Source of the DNA: an uncultured Rubrobacteraceae bacterium
GTDB lineage: Bacteria; Actinomycetota; Rubrobacteria; Rubrobacterales; Rubrobacteraceae
Length of the DNA stretch: 64,000 nucleotides
Direction: 5' to 3'
Assembly: GCA_902806095.1 (NCBI GenBank)
Contig: CADCVF010000036.1
Location: forward strand, 41,969 to 105,968
Shown: positions 1-7,952 of the stretch, one piece after another
How the letters are laid out: each line of letters opens with the position of its first letter
Position numbering within the stretch: position 1 is the stretch's first letter
The notes under the pieces: generated by a model
What the model was told of the DNA's origin: nothing
The model's database searches: none
The model's input: the letters and a program-made list of their open reading frames with translations, nothing else
Program-made: the position numbers and the translations under genes

Positions 1-90
1 GATAAAGAAGAAAAGTGCCACGCCGAGGAGCAGGAGTATCGCCCCTATTACGGAGGCGATGAACAGCGTCAGGCGCCACCTGATGGGCAT
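1..90 (-). CDS. Sensor histidine kinase, N-terminal fragment cut by window edge
   Basis: Thirty codons are visible from an ATG at position 90. The peptide begins MPIRWRLTLFIASVIGAI, a basic residue cluster followed by a long hydrophobic helix ending LLLGVALFFFI, as in the first membrane segment of HAMP-containing sensor kinases. It starts five bases after the stop codon of the upstream response regulator on the same strand, the usual regulator-kinase order of an OmpR/PhoB-type two-component operon. No catalytic domain lies inside the window, so the kinase call is inferred from the N-terminal segment and from gene order. The stimulus cannot be guessed from what is visible. Confidence 0.7.
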   Translation of the reverse strand, partial: MPIRWRLTLFIASVIGAILLLLGVALFFFI

Positions 91-94
91 GTGC

Positions 95-772
95 TCACGC
101 CCCCTTCAAGGCGTAGCCAGCCCCACGCACGGTACGGATCAGCTGCTCCTCACCAGGGGAGTCCACCTTTCTTCTGAGGTAGCCAACGTAGACGTCGACC
201 AGGTTGGTCGTAAGGCCGAAGTCCTCTCCCCAGACGCGCGAGAGCAGGAGATCTCGGGAGAGAACCCGGCGATCATTCTGGGCCATGAACTCGAGCAGCT
301 CGTACTCGCGGGCCGTTAGCTCGATCTCCCGGTTGGCCCGCCTCACCTCGCGGGTGGAGGTGTTGATCTCCAGGTCGGCCACACGTAGTATCTCGTCTCC
401 CTCGACCCTCCTCAGTAGCGCACGGATGCGGGCAAGGAGTTCCTCTATGTCGAACGGCTTGGTCAGGTAATCGTCAGCGCCACGATCGAGGCTGTGCACC
501 TTGTCGAGCGTGGTGTCGCGGGCCGTCAGCATGATCACAGGCACCCTATTGCCCCCCTCACGCAACCGCTTGAGAACCCCAACCCCGCATAACCCCGGCA
601 GCATGATATCCAGGACGATCAACGCAGGCCCGAATTTTCGCGCCTCCTCCAGGGCGGCGGCACCATCGTAGGCGCACCGTACCAGGAAGCCCAGATGTTC
701 GAGCTCGGGTTGGACGAAGCTGGCGATCGAAAGGTCGTCCTCCACCAATAGTATCCTGGTGCCTGGTATCAT
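95..772 (-). CDS. OmpR/PhoB-family response regulator
   Basis: DNA-binding response regulator of 225 residues. An N-terminal receiver domain (about 5-118) has the acidic pair EDD at 11-13, the phosphoacceptor Asp55 in LIVLDIMLPG and the conserved Lys105 in DYLTKPF. A C-terminal winged-helix effector domain (about 128-222) shows TAREYELLEF, the RVWGEDFG segment and RTVRGAGYAL. An ATG at 772 is preceded by GAGGAG. The next gene downstream begins five bases after the stop and looks like its sensor kinase. It should act in the cytoplasm as a phosphorylation-dependent transcription factor; its target genes are unknown. Confidence 0.95.
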   Translation of the reverse strand: MIPGTRILLVEDDLSIASFVQPELEHLGFLVRCAYDGAAALEEARKFGPALIVLDIMLPGLCGVGVLKRLREGGNRVPVIMLTARDTTLDKVHSLDRGADDYLTKPFDIEELLARIRALLRRVEGDEILRVADLEINTSTREVRRANREIELTAREYELLEFMAQNDRRVLSRDLLLSRVWGEDFGLTTNLVDVYVGYLRRKVDSPGEEQLIRTVRGAGYALKGA

Positions 773-1153
773 TCACTCCTCTTTGGGCTCTGGATAGGTA
801 TTGTACTCCCGTCCATTAGTGTGTGGGCCTCCGGCGCTTCCCCTCGCCGAGCGCAACGGACTCCGAGAATCCTCCAGCGCACGCAAAGCTGCGGGTCTGC
901 GCACCTTACGCCACAGTGCCTCTCCTTTTATCTGCCAAATCTGTTCTCGTCCGTCGGCGGCTATCGGCGGTTGCACGAGGGTCCACCCTAGACACTCTCT
1001 CTGAGAGGGAGATGAGAACCTGCGAGGCAGCCCCGACGCCGAGCGGTACCGCAGGAGGTTCGTACCGCGAGGAGGTTCTTGCGATCATAATTAGGGTTTG
1101 GAAGTCTGTATAATTTCGGATCGTTATGGCCGTCTTCGCGGGAGTCTTCTAAC
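773..1153. other. Divergent intergenic region between response regulator and sucC
   Basis: About 380 bases without a credible gene. The ORF-track entries here have no recognisable protein features. Visible elements are a TACAAT hexamer on the minus strand (near 800-805) that could be the -10 box of the regulator, a tandem 16/17-bp direct repeat at 1046-1078 and a TATAAT hexamer at 1109-1114 on the plus strand. I looked for a riboswitch-like fold in 840-1010 and recognised none. Confidence 0.5.
1079..1120 (+). promoter_or_regulatory. Probable sucCD promoter (-10 TATAAT)
   Basis: A perfect TATAAT lies at 1109-1114, about 40 bases before the TTG start of sucC, in an otherwise GC-rich stretch with a locally AT-rich flank. 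No good -35 hexamer sits at 16-18 bases, so the promoter may depend on an activator; a direct repeat lies just upstream. The ribosome site for sucC is GGGAG near 1140. Confidence 0.55.
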
Positions 1154-2305
1154 TTGGATCTCTACGAGTATCAAGGGAAAGAGCTGTTGAGGCATTACGA
1201 CCTGGAGACGCTGCCAGGCATCGTCGCGGGTACTCCGGAGGAGGCGGGAAGGGCCGCCGAGACACTCGGGGGAACGGTGGCGATCAAAGCCCAGGTCCTG
1301 ACCGGAGGACGTGGCAAGGCCGGCGGAATCAAGGTCGTGGACAGCCCACGGGAGGCCGAAGAGGCGGCGGGGCAGATCCTCGGTATGGATATCCGCGGGC
1401 ATACTGTGGGGCGCGTCTACGTCGAGCACGGAGAGAAGATAGACAGGGAGTTCTACCTCTCCATCACGGTGGACAGGACGGCGAAGCGGCCCCTGATCCT
1501 GTTCTCCACAGAGGGCGGGGTCGAGATCGAGGAGGTCGCGGAGACGAACCCAGAGGCCATCGTCAGGCTGCACGTAGACCCCCTGCTCGGCCTCCTTCCC
1601 TACCAGGTGCGTGAGATCACGTTCTCCGCGGGACTGGAAGGAGACGTCGCAAAGGGCGTAGGAACGGTGCTCTCGCACCTGTACAAAGCTTTCGAGGGAC
1701 TCGACGCGAGCCTGGTCGAACTCAACCCTCTCGTCGTTACCGGGGAAGGGCGCGTCCTGACGTTGGACGCTAAGGTCACGGTGGACGACTCCAGCCTGTA
1801 CAGGCACGAAGACATAGCAGGGATGCACGACGTCGAGGCTGCTGACCCGCAAGAGGAGCGGGCGCAGGAGGTCGGGCTGCAGTATGTCAAGCTGGACGGC
1901 GACGTCGGCATCCTCGGCAACGGGGCTGGGCTCGTGATGAGCACACTCGACGTCGTCGCCCAGGCCGGTGGCGAGCCAGCCAACTTCTGCGACGTAGGCG
2001 GCGGGGCCGACGCCGAGCAGATCTCGACCGCCCTCGATATCGTCACCTCCAACGAGCAGGTAAAAAGCGTCCTCTTCAACATCTTCGGCGGCATAACGCG
2101 CGGCGACGAGGTGGCGCGAGGGCTGCTCTCGGCCATAGAGCGGACAGGGATCACACTCCCCATAGTCGTCAGGCTCGACGGTACGAACGCCGAGGAGGGA
2201 CGCAGGATCCTCGCCGAGAACACGCCGGAGAACGTTGTCACCGAGGAGACGATGCTGGATGCGGCCAGCAGGGCTGTAGAGCTCGCTAGAGACGGGGGAA
2301 GGTAG
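1154..2305 (+). CDS. sucC: Succinyl-CoA synthetase (ADP/GDP-forming) beta subunit
   Basis: Catalyses, with SucD, the reversible conversion of succinyl-CoA plus NDP and phosphate to succinate, CoA and NTP in the TCA cycle. The 383-residue protein opens with the family hallmark [12 protein letters not shown], which fixes the TTG start at 1154. An ATP-grasp domain follows (about 1-230; [16 protein letters not shown] near 45-60, [10 protein letters not shown] near 194). The C-terminal ligase domain contains [20 protein letters not shown] and [14 protein letters not shown]. Length matches the usual 385-390 residues. sucD starts five bases after its stop, so the two are an operon. Confidence 0.97.
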   Translation: MDLYEYQGKELLRHYDLETLPGIVAGTPEEAGRAAETLGGTVAIKAQVLTGGRGKAGGIKVVDSPREAEEAAGQILGMDIRGHTVGRVYVEHGEKIDREFYLSITVDRTAKRPLILFSTEGGVEIEEVAETNPEAIVRLHVDPLLGLLPYQVREITFSAGLEGDVAKGVGTVLSHLYKAFEGLDASLVELNPLVVTGEGRVLTLDAKVTVDDSSLYRHEDIAGMHDVEAADPQEERAQEVGLQYVKLDGDVGILGNGAGLVMSTLDVVAQAGGEPANFCDVGGGADAEQISTALDIVTSNEQVKSVLFNIFGGITRGDEVARGLLSAIERTGITLPIVVRLDGTNAEEGRRILAENTPENVVTEETMLDAASRAVELARDGGR

Positions 2306-2309
2306 ATCT

Positions 2310-3185
2310 ATGGCCATACTCGTAGACAATGGGACGCGGCTCCTCGTTCAGGGCATAACGGGCAGGGAGGGCGCGTTCCACACAGGTAGGATGCTTCAGA
2401 GCGGCACTAAGGTGGTCGCGGGTGTAACGCCGGGCAAGGGCGGGCAGGACTACGAAGGCGTCCCTATCTTCGACACCGTCGAGGATGCCGTCCGAGAGAC
2501 TGGCGCGAACGCGAGCGTGATCTTCGTCCCCCCGCCTTTCGCCGCCGACGCCATATTCGAGTCCCTGGACGCCGGACTCTCGACCATCTGCTGCATCACA
2601 GAAGGCATCCCCGTGCACGACATGATGCGAGTCACGAACTACCTGGGGACCAAGGACGCGACACTTATTGGGCCAAACTGCCCGGGCGTACTCTCGCCGG
2701 AGAAGGCGAACGTCTCGATAATGCCCAAGGACATCTTTATGCCAGGCAACGTAGGTGTCGTAAGCCGCAGCGGCACGCTGACGTACCAGATCGTCAACGA
2801 GCTCACGCAGAGGGAGATCGGGCAGAGCACCGCCGTCGGGATCGGCGGCGACCCGATAATAGGGACTGATTTCATCGAGATCCTGAGCAAGTTCGAGGCC
2901 GACCCCGAGACAGAGTGCGCCGTGATGATCGGGGAGATCGGGGGCAACGCGGAACAGCTCGCGGCCGAGTACGTCAAGAGCGAGATGAACATCCCCGTCG
3001 TGGCCTACATAGCCGGCTTCACGGCCCCAGAGGGCAAGACGATGGGACATGCCGGCGCGATCGTCTCTGGCGGCGAGAGCACGGCGGAGGCCAAGAGCGA
3101 GGCGCTCAGGGAGGCAGGCATCAGGGCCGCGACGAACCCGTCCGAGGTCGCCGAGCTCGTCTCCGAAGCGCTCGGTCGGGGCTGA
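2310..3185 (+). CDS. sucD: Succinyl-CoA synthetase alpha subunit
   Basis: Alpha subunit of succinyl-CoA ligase, carrying the CoA-binding domain and the phosphorylated histidine. The 291-residue protein has the N-terminal CoA-binding motif [13 protein letters not shown] (about 13-25), the ligase motif [14 protein letters not shown] (near 120) and the active-site His in [13 protein letters not shown] (near 246). ATG start with GGAAGG upstream. It directly follows sucC. A GC-rich hairpin just after the stop probably ends the transcript. Confidence 0.97.
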   Translation: MAILVDNGTRLLVQGITGREGAFHTGRMLQSGTKVVAGVTPGKGGQDYEGVPIFDTVEDAVRETGANASVIFVPPPFAADAIFESLDAGLSTICCITEGIPVHDMMRVTNYLGTKDATLIGPNCPGVLSPEKANVSIMPKDIFMPGNVGVVSRSGTLTYQIVNELTQREIGQSTAVGIGGDPIIGTDFIEILSKFEADPETECAVMIGEIGGNAEQLAAEYVKSEMNIPVVAYIAGFTAPEGKTMGHAGAIVSGGESTAEAKSEALREAGIRAATNPSEVAELVSEALGRG

Positions 3186-3211
3186 AGCCCAGGGAGTATA
3201 CTTCCTGGGCT
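3186..3211 (+). terminator. Hairpin after sucCD
   Basis: AGCCCAGG at 3186-3193 pairs with CCTGGGCT at 3204-3211 around a ten-base loop, directly after the sucD stop. There is no T-run, so this is an imperfect intrinsic terminator or an mRNA 3'-end stabiliser. Confidence 0.45.
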
Positions 3212-3274
3212 CACCATGAACGGGTATCGTGCAACCCAGGCAAGCCCGACCTCCCCGACCAGGGCACGGCCATA

Positions 3275-3496
3275 ATGGCCGAATCCACCGTTTCCAAGCA
3301 GCCTGCCGGAAGGCGGTTCATGCCCTGGCTCCTCGAGGAGCGCAACGAAGAGGTAAAGGGGCCAGGGGCCAGGGAGGGAGAAGAACAGCACGCGTGGTGG
3401 CAGGTTGTGTGCCTGACCGGCGTCGATTATTACTCCACCCTCGTCTACAAACCAGGGATAGCACAGCGCCCGGCGATCCTCGTGGACGGACGATGA
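3275..3496 (+). pseudogene. Truncated APC-family amino-acid permease N-terminus
   Basis: A 73-codon frame from ATG 3275 encodes a basic cytoplasmic leader and then WWQVVCLTGVDYYSTLVYKPG. I recognise this as the start of the first membrane helix of large APC-type permeases found in actinobacteria, where the motif continues into hydrophobic helices. Here, right after PGIA, it runs into a short unrelated tail (QRPAILVDGR) and stops, so all later transmembrane segments are missing. Its TGA overlaps the ATG of the following RCK protein gene (ATGA), so translation of the remnant could couple to potassium-uptake genes. This looks like a deletion leftover rather than a functional transporter. Confidence 0.7.
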
Positions 3497-4164
3497 GCCG
3501 GCAGTTCGTCGTCGTCGGCCTGGGACGACTCGGTATCTCCATGGTCGGCACCCTCGACTCGTTGGGACACGAAGTGCTCGCCATAGACAAGAGGGAGGAC
3601 GTGATACAGCGTCTCGCTGATGACCTGCCTAACGTCCACCTCGTGACCACAGACGCTACAGATGAGGATGCCATGCGGGGCCTGAATATCAGAGACTTCG
3701 ACGCCGCCGCCGTGATGATTGGCGAGAACCACGTCGAGGCCGGTATCCTCACGACGGCAACCTTGAAGGAGGTCGGAATACCCAGGATCGTGGCGCGGGC
3801 CACGGGCGGCATCCACGCGAGGGTGCTCGAGAGGGTGGGCGCCGACAGGGTGATACAGCCAGAGCGGGAGATAGGAGAGCAGCTCGCGAGGTCGATGGCC
3901 TCGCCGGTCCTGCTCGACTACGTCGACCTCGGAGAAGACGAGGCCCTGATCGAAGCCGAGGTCCCGAAAGAGTGGCTCGACAAGTCCCTCTCCGAACTCG
4001 ACCTCTCGCAGAAGATGGGCCTCACGGTCTTGGCCCTCAAGCCGAAGGGCGGTCCAGGGTCCCTGCCCCATGGCGACACCGTGTTGCAAGAGGGGGACGT
4101 GCTCGTGGTCGGAGGCTCCAAGAAGGCCATGGACAGGTCCCCACTCGTTCAGCCCGACGGTTAG
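3493..4164 (+). CDS. TrkA-N/RCK potassium-channel regulatory protein (KtrA type)
   Basis: A 223-residue cytoplasmic gating subunit. The start is ATG 3493 (MSRQFVVVGLGRLGISMVGT), not the longer ORF-track start, because the nucleotide-binding Rossmann motif GLGRLG sits at 9-14 and the frame above it is unlike the family. The RCK-N domain covers about 4-120 (ATDEDAMRGLNIRDFDAAAV is typical) and the RCK-C domain about 135-218 (LSELDLSQKMGLTVLALKP, LQEGDVLVVGG). Single-RCK proteins of this size pair with TrkH/KtrB-type pores. Its start overlaps the stop of the permease remnant; a double-RCK TrkA and TrkH follow. Confidence 0.9.
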   Translation: MSRQFVVVGLGRLGISMVGTLDSLGHEVLAIDKREDVIQRLADDLPNVHLVTTDATDEDAMRGLNIRDFDAAAVMIGENHVEAGILTTATLKEVGIPRIVARATGGIHARVLERVGADRVIQPEREIGEQLARSMASPVLLDYVDLGEDEALIEAEVPKEWLDKSLSELDLSQKMGLTVLALKPKGGPGSLPHGDTVLQEGDVLVVGGSKKAMDRSPLVQPDG

Positions 4165-4180
4165 CAGGAGGTTTTCCGCT

Positions 4181-5515
4181 TTGCACACGGTGATCATTGG
4201 AGCAGGGGAGGTCGGGCTCAATACGGCCCGCATGCTCTCACAAGAAGGCCACAACGTCGTGCTCGTCGAAAAGGACGAGAAGCTCGTGGAACAGGCTGCC
4301 GAGGAGCTCGATGCGCTGGTGATCGCCGGTAACGGCGCCAATCCCAAGCTGCTCGACGAAGCCGGCATCAGGAGTTCCGACCTGCTCATAGCGGCGAGTA
4401 ATTCCGACGAGGTGAACATCATCGCCTGTCTGGCGGCGAAGGCCCAGGGAGTCTCCAGCACTGTGGCGCGTATACACAACCCCGACTACCTCGAAGCAGG
4501 AGAGCCGTTCGCCAGGGAAATGCTCGGTATCGACTTCATAATCCACACGGAGCAGATGGCGGCGCAAGAGATCAAGGAAGCGCTGCTGGTGCCCGGTGCG
4601 ATCAACGTGGACAGCTTCGCCGAGGACACCATCGAGGTGGCCGAGGTGATCCTGAACGAGGGTTCTGAGGCCGTGGGCCGCGCTCTGCGCGACGTGAGTT
4701 TGCCCGACGACAGCCTCATCGTCGGCGTCGTAAGGGGCGGAGAGGCGCTCGTGCCGAAGGGTGCGACGGTGCTGGAGAAGAGGGACCATGTACTGCTGAT
4801 CAGCGGCCGCAGGCAGGTCTCCGAGGCTGTTGGCGCCCTGGCCACGGACACGGCGCCGGTAAGGGAGGTGACGATCTACGGCGGAGGGCGCATCGGTCTG
4901 CGGCTGGCCCTCTCGCTGGAGAAGGTAGGCATGTCGGTGAGGGTCATAGAAAGGGACGAGGGCAGGGCACGCTATGTGGCTTCCCAGCTCAGGAAGGGGT
5001 TCGTGCTCCACGACGAGGGGATCTCCCGCGACTTCTTGCTCCAGGAAGGCGTTGACCGTACAGACGCCTTCGTAGCCGTCACGGGAGACGACAGGGCCAA
5101 CCTTCTCGCCGCCATGTACGCCCGCCAGTTGGGGGCCCGCATAACCATCGCTGGCGTAAGCCGCGGTGAGTTCGCGCCGCTCGCCGACGCCCTCGGGGTC
5201 GACCTGACGATCTCACCGCGGATGCTCGCGGCCGAGGCCATACTCCGCTTTGTGCGCAAGGGTGAGGTCATAGATGTAGCGCTTCTGGCAAGCGGGGCCG
5301 AGATGATCGAGCTCAGGGTCCCCGAGCGGTGCAGGGTCGCAGGCCGCCCACTCTCTGAGGTAGGGTTCCCCGAAGGCGCTATAGTGGGAGCCTTACTGCG
5401 CAACGGAACCGTCATCATCCCGACGGGCAAAGAGATTCTCAGGCCCGGCGATGACGCAGTCGTGTTCACCATCGAGGATGCCGTAGAAGAGGTCGAGAAC
5501 CTTTTCGCCACCTAG
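4181..5515 (+). CDS. trkA: Trk system potassium uptake protein TrkA (double RCK)
   Basis: A 444-residue protein with two tandem RCK-N/RCK-C units: the first Rossmann motif is IIGAGEVGLNTARML at about 4-18, the second is IYGGGRIGLRLALSLEK near 230. RCK-C domains lie near 140-215 and 365-444 (REILRPGDDAVVFTIED). TTG 4181 is preferred over the longer ORF-track start: it is preceded by CAGGAGG at good spacing and begins right at the Rossmann fold. It should bind NAD(H) or ATP in the cytoplasm and gate TrkH, which starts three bases downstream. Slightly shorter than the typical 458 residues but complete. Confidence 0.93.
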   Translation: MHTVIIGAGEVGLNTARMLSQEGHNVVLVEKDEKLVEQAAEELDALVIAGNGANPKLLDEAGIRSSDLLIAASNSDEVNIIACLAAKAQGVSSTVARIHNPDYLEAGEPFAREMLGIDFIIHTEQMAAQEIKEALLVPGAINVDSFAEDTIEVAEVILNEGSEAVGRALRDVSLPDDSLIVGVVRGGEALVPKGATVLEKRDHVLLISGRRQVSEAVGALATDTAPVREVTIYGGGRIGLRLALSLEKVGMSVRVIERDEGRARYVASQLRKGFVLHDEGISRDFLLQEGVDRTDAFVAVTGDDRANLLAAMYARQLGARITIAGVSRGEFAPLADALGVDLTISPRMLAAEAILRFVRKGEVIDVALLASGAEMIELRVPERCRVAGRPLSEVGFPEGAIVGALLRNGTVIIPTGKEILRPGDDAVVFTIEDAVEEVENLFAT

Positions 5516-5518
5516 CCT

Positions 5519-6982
5519 TTGAACCCGAGGGTTATCATCAGGGTGAACGCCAGTGTGATCCTCGCGCTAGGGCTGGCGCTCCTGATCCCCCTCGCGCTCT
5601 CATTGCTCTACAGCGACGGATCGTGGGCGAGCTTCCTGCTTCCTGCCACGCTGATGGTCGCGGCCGGTATCGTTGGCATCCGGGCCGCCAGGTCTCGGGG
5701 CCGCGCGCCTGAGTACGTGTCGAACAGGGACGTCTACCTCTCCGTGACGCTTGCCTGGACGCTCGCGGCCCTGCTCGGCGGTACGCCGTTTCTGGTCGAG
5801 GGCACCTTCCATAGCCTGCTCGATTCGAGCTTCGAGGCCATGAGTGGGTTCACCACCACGGGGGCGACCCTACTCTCCGACATCGAGGCCGAGACCCCAT
5901 CCATACTATTCTGGCGGAGCATGACCCACTGGCTCGGGGGAATAGGGATCGTGGTCCTCTTCGTCGCGGTCGCGCCGCTGCTAGGGGTCGGTGCGGCGCG
6001 TCTAATCGGCGCTGAGATGTCGGGCCTCACAGGGCCCCGCCTGACGCCTCGGATCGCCGACACGGCCAAGGCCCTCATAATCATCTACCTCGCGATCTCC
6101 ATCGCCGAGATCGTCGCTCTGCTACTGGCGAAGATGCCGCTCTACGACGCCGTCATCCACACGTTCGGCACCGTCGCGACGGGGGGCTTCAGCAACAAGA
6201 CTGCGTCGGTAGGCTTCTACGAGTCGCTGGCCATAGAGGCGATCATAGGCTTTTTCATGGTAGCCTCGGGCGTATCTTTCTCGCTCTACTACCTCCTCTA
6301 CACCAGGCGCAGGTTCAATGTTTTTCTAGACAGAGAGTTGCTGGCTTACCTCGGGATCGTCGCTGCGGCCTCGATCTTCGTGTGGGGGACCCTCGTCCTC
6401 GGAGACGACTACGGGGCCTCCTGGGGCAGGGCTTTCAGGGACTCGGCGTTCGCGGTGTCCAGCATCATCACCACGACCGGATTCGTAACGGCCGACTTCG
6501 ACCGGTGGGACCCTGCCGCCAAGATCACCCTGATCCTGCTCATGTTCATCGGGGGATGCGCCGGTTCGACCGCGGGCGGGATCAAGGTCATCCGCGTCCT
6601 CATCATCTTCCGCACGATCCTCCAGGACGTCTTCAGGATGATCCACCCTCGCGCGGTCACACCACTCCAGATTGGCGGGCGTGTAGTGCCGGAGACCGTG
6701 CGGATTGCAGTCCTCGGCCTCTTCGCTGCCTGGATGGGGGTATTCGGCATAGCGACGTTCATCGTGGCCCTACAAGGGGAGCTGACGCCGCTCTCTGCCG
6801 CCACCGCCGTAGCGGCGACCCTGAATGACGTAGGCCCGGGACTGGGGCAGGTCGGTGCCGCGGAGAGCTACGAGATCGTCGACCCTCTGGGCCGCTTTGT
6901 ACTCACCGCCTGTATGCTCCTCGGGAGGTTGGAGATCTTCACCGTCTTGGCACTCCTATCCCCCGCATTCTGGAAACGCTGA
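5519..6982 (+). CDS. trkH: Trk/Ktr potassium transporter pore subunit TrkH
   Basis: Integral membrane potassium-uptake subunit of 487 residues. The four pore-loop repeats are visible: SGFTTTGATLL (near 110), FGTVATGGFSNKT (near 215), ITTTGFVTADFDRW (near 315) and NDVGPGLGQVG (near 435), each followed by a hydrophobic helix. The TTG start at 5519 comes three bases after trkA, so translation is probably coupled. Together with the two RCK proteins this makes a complete uptake system. A strong hairpin follows the stop. Confidence 0.95.
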   Translation: MNPRVIIRVNASVILALGLALLIPLALSLLYSDGSWASFLLPATLMVAAGIVGIRAARSRGRAPEYVSNRDVYLSVTLAWTLAALLGGTPFLVEGTFHSLLDSSFEAMSGFTTTGATLLSDIEAETPSILFWRSMTHWLGGIGIVVLFVAVAPLLGVGAARLIGAEMSGLTGPRLTPRIADTAKALIIIYLAISIAEIVALLLAKMPLYDAVIHTFGTVATGGFSNKTASVGFYESLAIEAIIGFFMVASGVSFSLYYLLYTRRRFNVFLDRELLAYLGIVAAASIFVWGTLVLGDDYGASWGRAFRDSAFAVSSIITTTGFVTADFDRWDPAAKITLILLMFIGGCAGSTAGGIKVIRVLIIFRTILQDVFRMIHPRAVTPLQIGGRVVPETVRIAVLGLFAAWMGVFGIATFIVALQGELTPLSAATAVAATLNDVGPGLGQVGAAESYEIVDPLGRFVLTACMLLGRLEIFTVLALLSPAFWKR

Positions 6983-7013
6983 GTAGGGGCGGGTTTCAAA
7001 CCCGCCCCTACTC
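6981..7013. terminator. Bidirectional hairpin terminator between trkH and arginase
   Basis: GAGTAGGGGCGGGTTT is followed after one base by its exact reverse complement, giving a perfect stem of up to 16 bp between convergent genes. The stem overlaps the last base pairs of the trkH stop. It would serve both strands. Confidence 0.8.
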
Positions 7014-7022
7014 ATTCAGCGC

Positions 7023-7952
7023 TCATCGTGGTAGGTCGATTATTCTGCGTCCCATGAGGCTCTCGACGAGCTCGACTGCGAGTGTGGCTGTGCCGTTCTT
7101 GATGTCGAGGATGGGGTTGACTTCGACGACGTCGAGTGAAGAGATTATTCCTGCTTCGTTGACCAGTTCCATCAGGAGGTGCGCCTCCCTGTAGGTGAGG
7201 CCTCCGCGGACGGGGGTGCCGACGCCAGGGGCGATCTCGGGGTCGACGACGTCGAGATCGAATGAGAGGTGTACTCTGTCGACTTGTGAGAGGCCTTTGA
7301 TGGCGCTTCGGACGACGCGTGCCGCGCCGTAGGCGTCGATGTCCTTCATCGTGTAGACCCTTACGCCGGCCTCGCGCAGCAGGCGCTTCTCCTCCACATC
7401 CACGGAGCGCAGGCCGATGATCACGACGTCCTCGGTACTGACGCTCGCCTCAGGAGTGCCGATCCCGACGAGGTCGGGGTGGCCGAGGCCCATTATGGCC
7501 GCCAGCGGCATTCCGTGGATGTTGCCGGAAGGCGAGGTCTCTGGGGTGTTGAAGTCAGCGTGGGCGTCGACCCAGATCACGCCCGTCCGGTCCCCCGATG
7601 TGGAGCGCGCGACCCCTGAGACGGTCCCGATGGCGATGGCGTGATCCCCGCCGAGGAAGATCGGGAACATCCCCTCGGAGACTATGGTTGCTGCCCTATC
7701 GGAGACCTCTTCGCAGACTCTCTTTACGGCGGCGAGGTGCTTGACCTCCGTCTCGGCCACGACGGTCTCGGGGATGGGCACTCCTGCATTGCCGAGGTCG
7801 GTAACCCTGTGGCCGAGATCTTCCAGGCATGCTTCGATGCGGGCGTAACGGATGGCGCTCGGTCCCATATCCACGCCTCGCCGGTCCTGGCCTAGGTCCA
7901 TAGGCACGCCGAAGATGCCGACAGGCTGGCGCCCGTTGTCAGGCAAAGGCAC
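7023..7952 (-). CDS. rocF: Arginase
   Basis: Hydrolyses L-arginine to L-ornithine and urea. The 309-residue ureohydrolase has all manganese-ligand motifs: GGDHAIAIG (near 101), VDAHADFN (near 126-133) with the arginase-type specificity stretch SGNIHGMP, and SFDLDVVDPEIAPGVGTP (near 226). The opening GIFGVPMDLGQDRRGVDMGP is arginase-like rather than agmatinase-like. GTG start at 7952. Its first 14 bases overlap the end of the upstream glutamyltransferase-family gene, so the two are co-transcribed. Product is cytoplasmic. Confidence 0.93.
   Translation of the reverse strand: MPLPDNGRQPVGIFGVPMDLGQDRRGVDMGPSAIRYARIEACLEDLGHRVTDLGNAGVPIPETVVAETEVKHLAAVKRVCEEVSDRAATIVSEGMFPIFLGGDHAIAIGTVSGVARSTSGDRTGVIWVDAHADFNTPETSPSGNIHGMPLAAIMGLGHPDLVGIGTPEASVSTEDVVIIGLRSVDVEEKRLLREAGVRVYTMKDIDAYGAARVVRSAIKGLSQVDRVHLSFDLDVVDPEIAPGVGTPVRGGLTYREAHLLMELVNEAGIISSLDVVEVNPILDIKNGTATLAVELVESLMGRRIIDLPR

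Noticed and set aside
1124-2329. 401-codon minus-strand frame opposite sucC
   Set aside because: Pure antisense shadow of sucC; the plus-strand protein matches the family over its full length.
2286-3050. 254-codon minus-strand frame opposite sucD
   Set aside because: Shadow of sucD with no protein features.
3186-3275. c-di-AMP (ydaO-type) riboswitch upstream of potassium genes
   Set aside because: No conserved ydaO core sequence; the gap is explained by a terminator hairpin and a permease remnant.
3445-4479. 344-codon minus-strand frame opposite trk genes
   Set aside because: Runs across three real plus-strand genes; composition is that of a complement frame.
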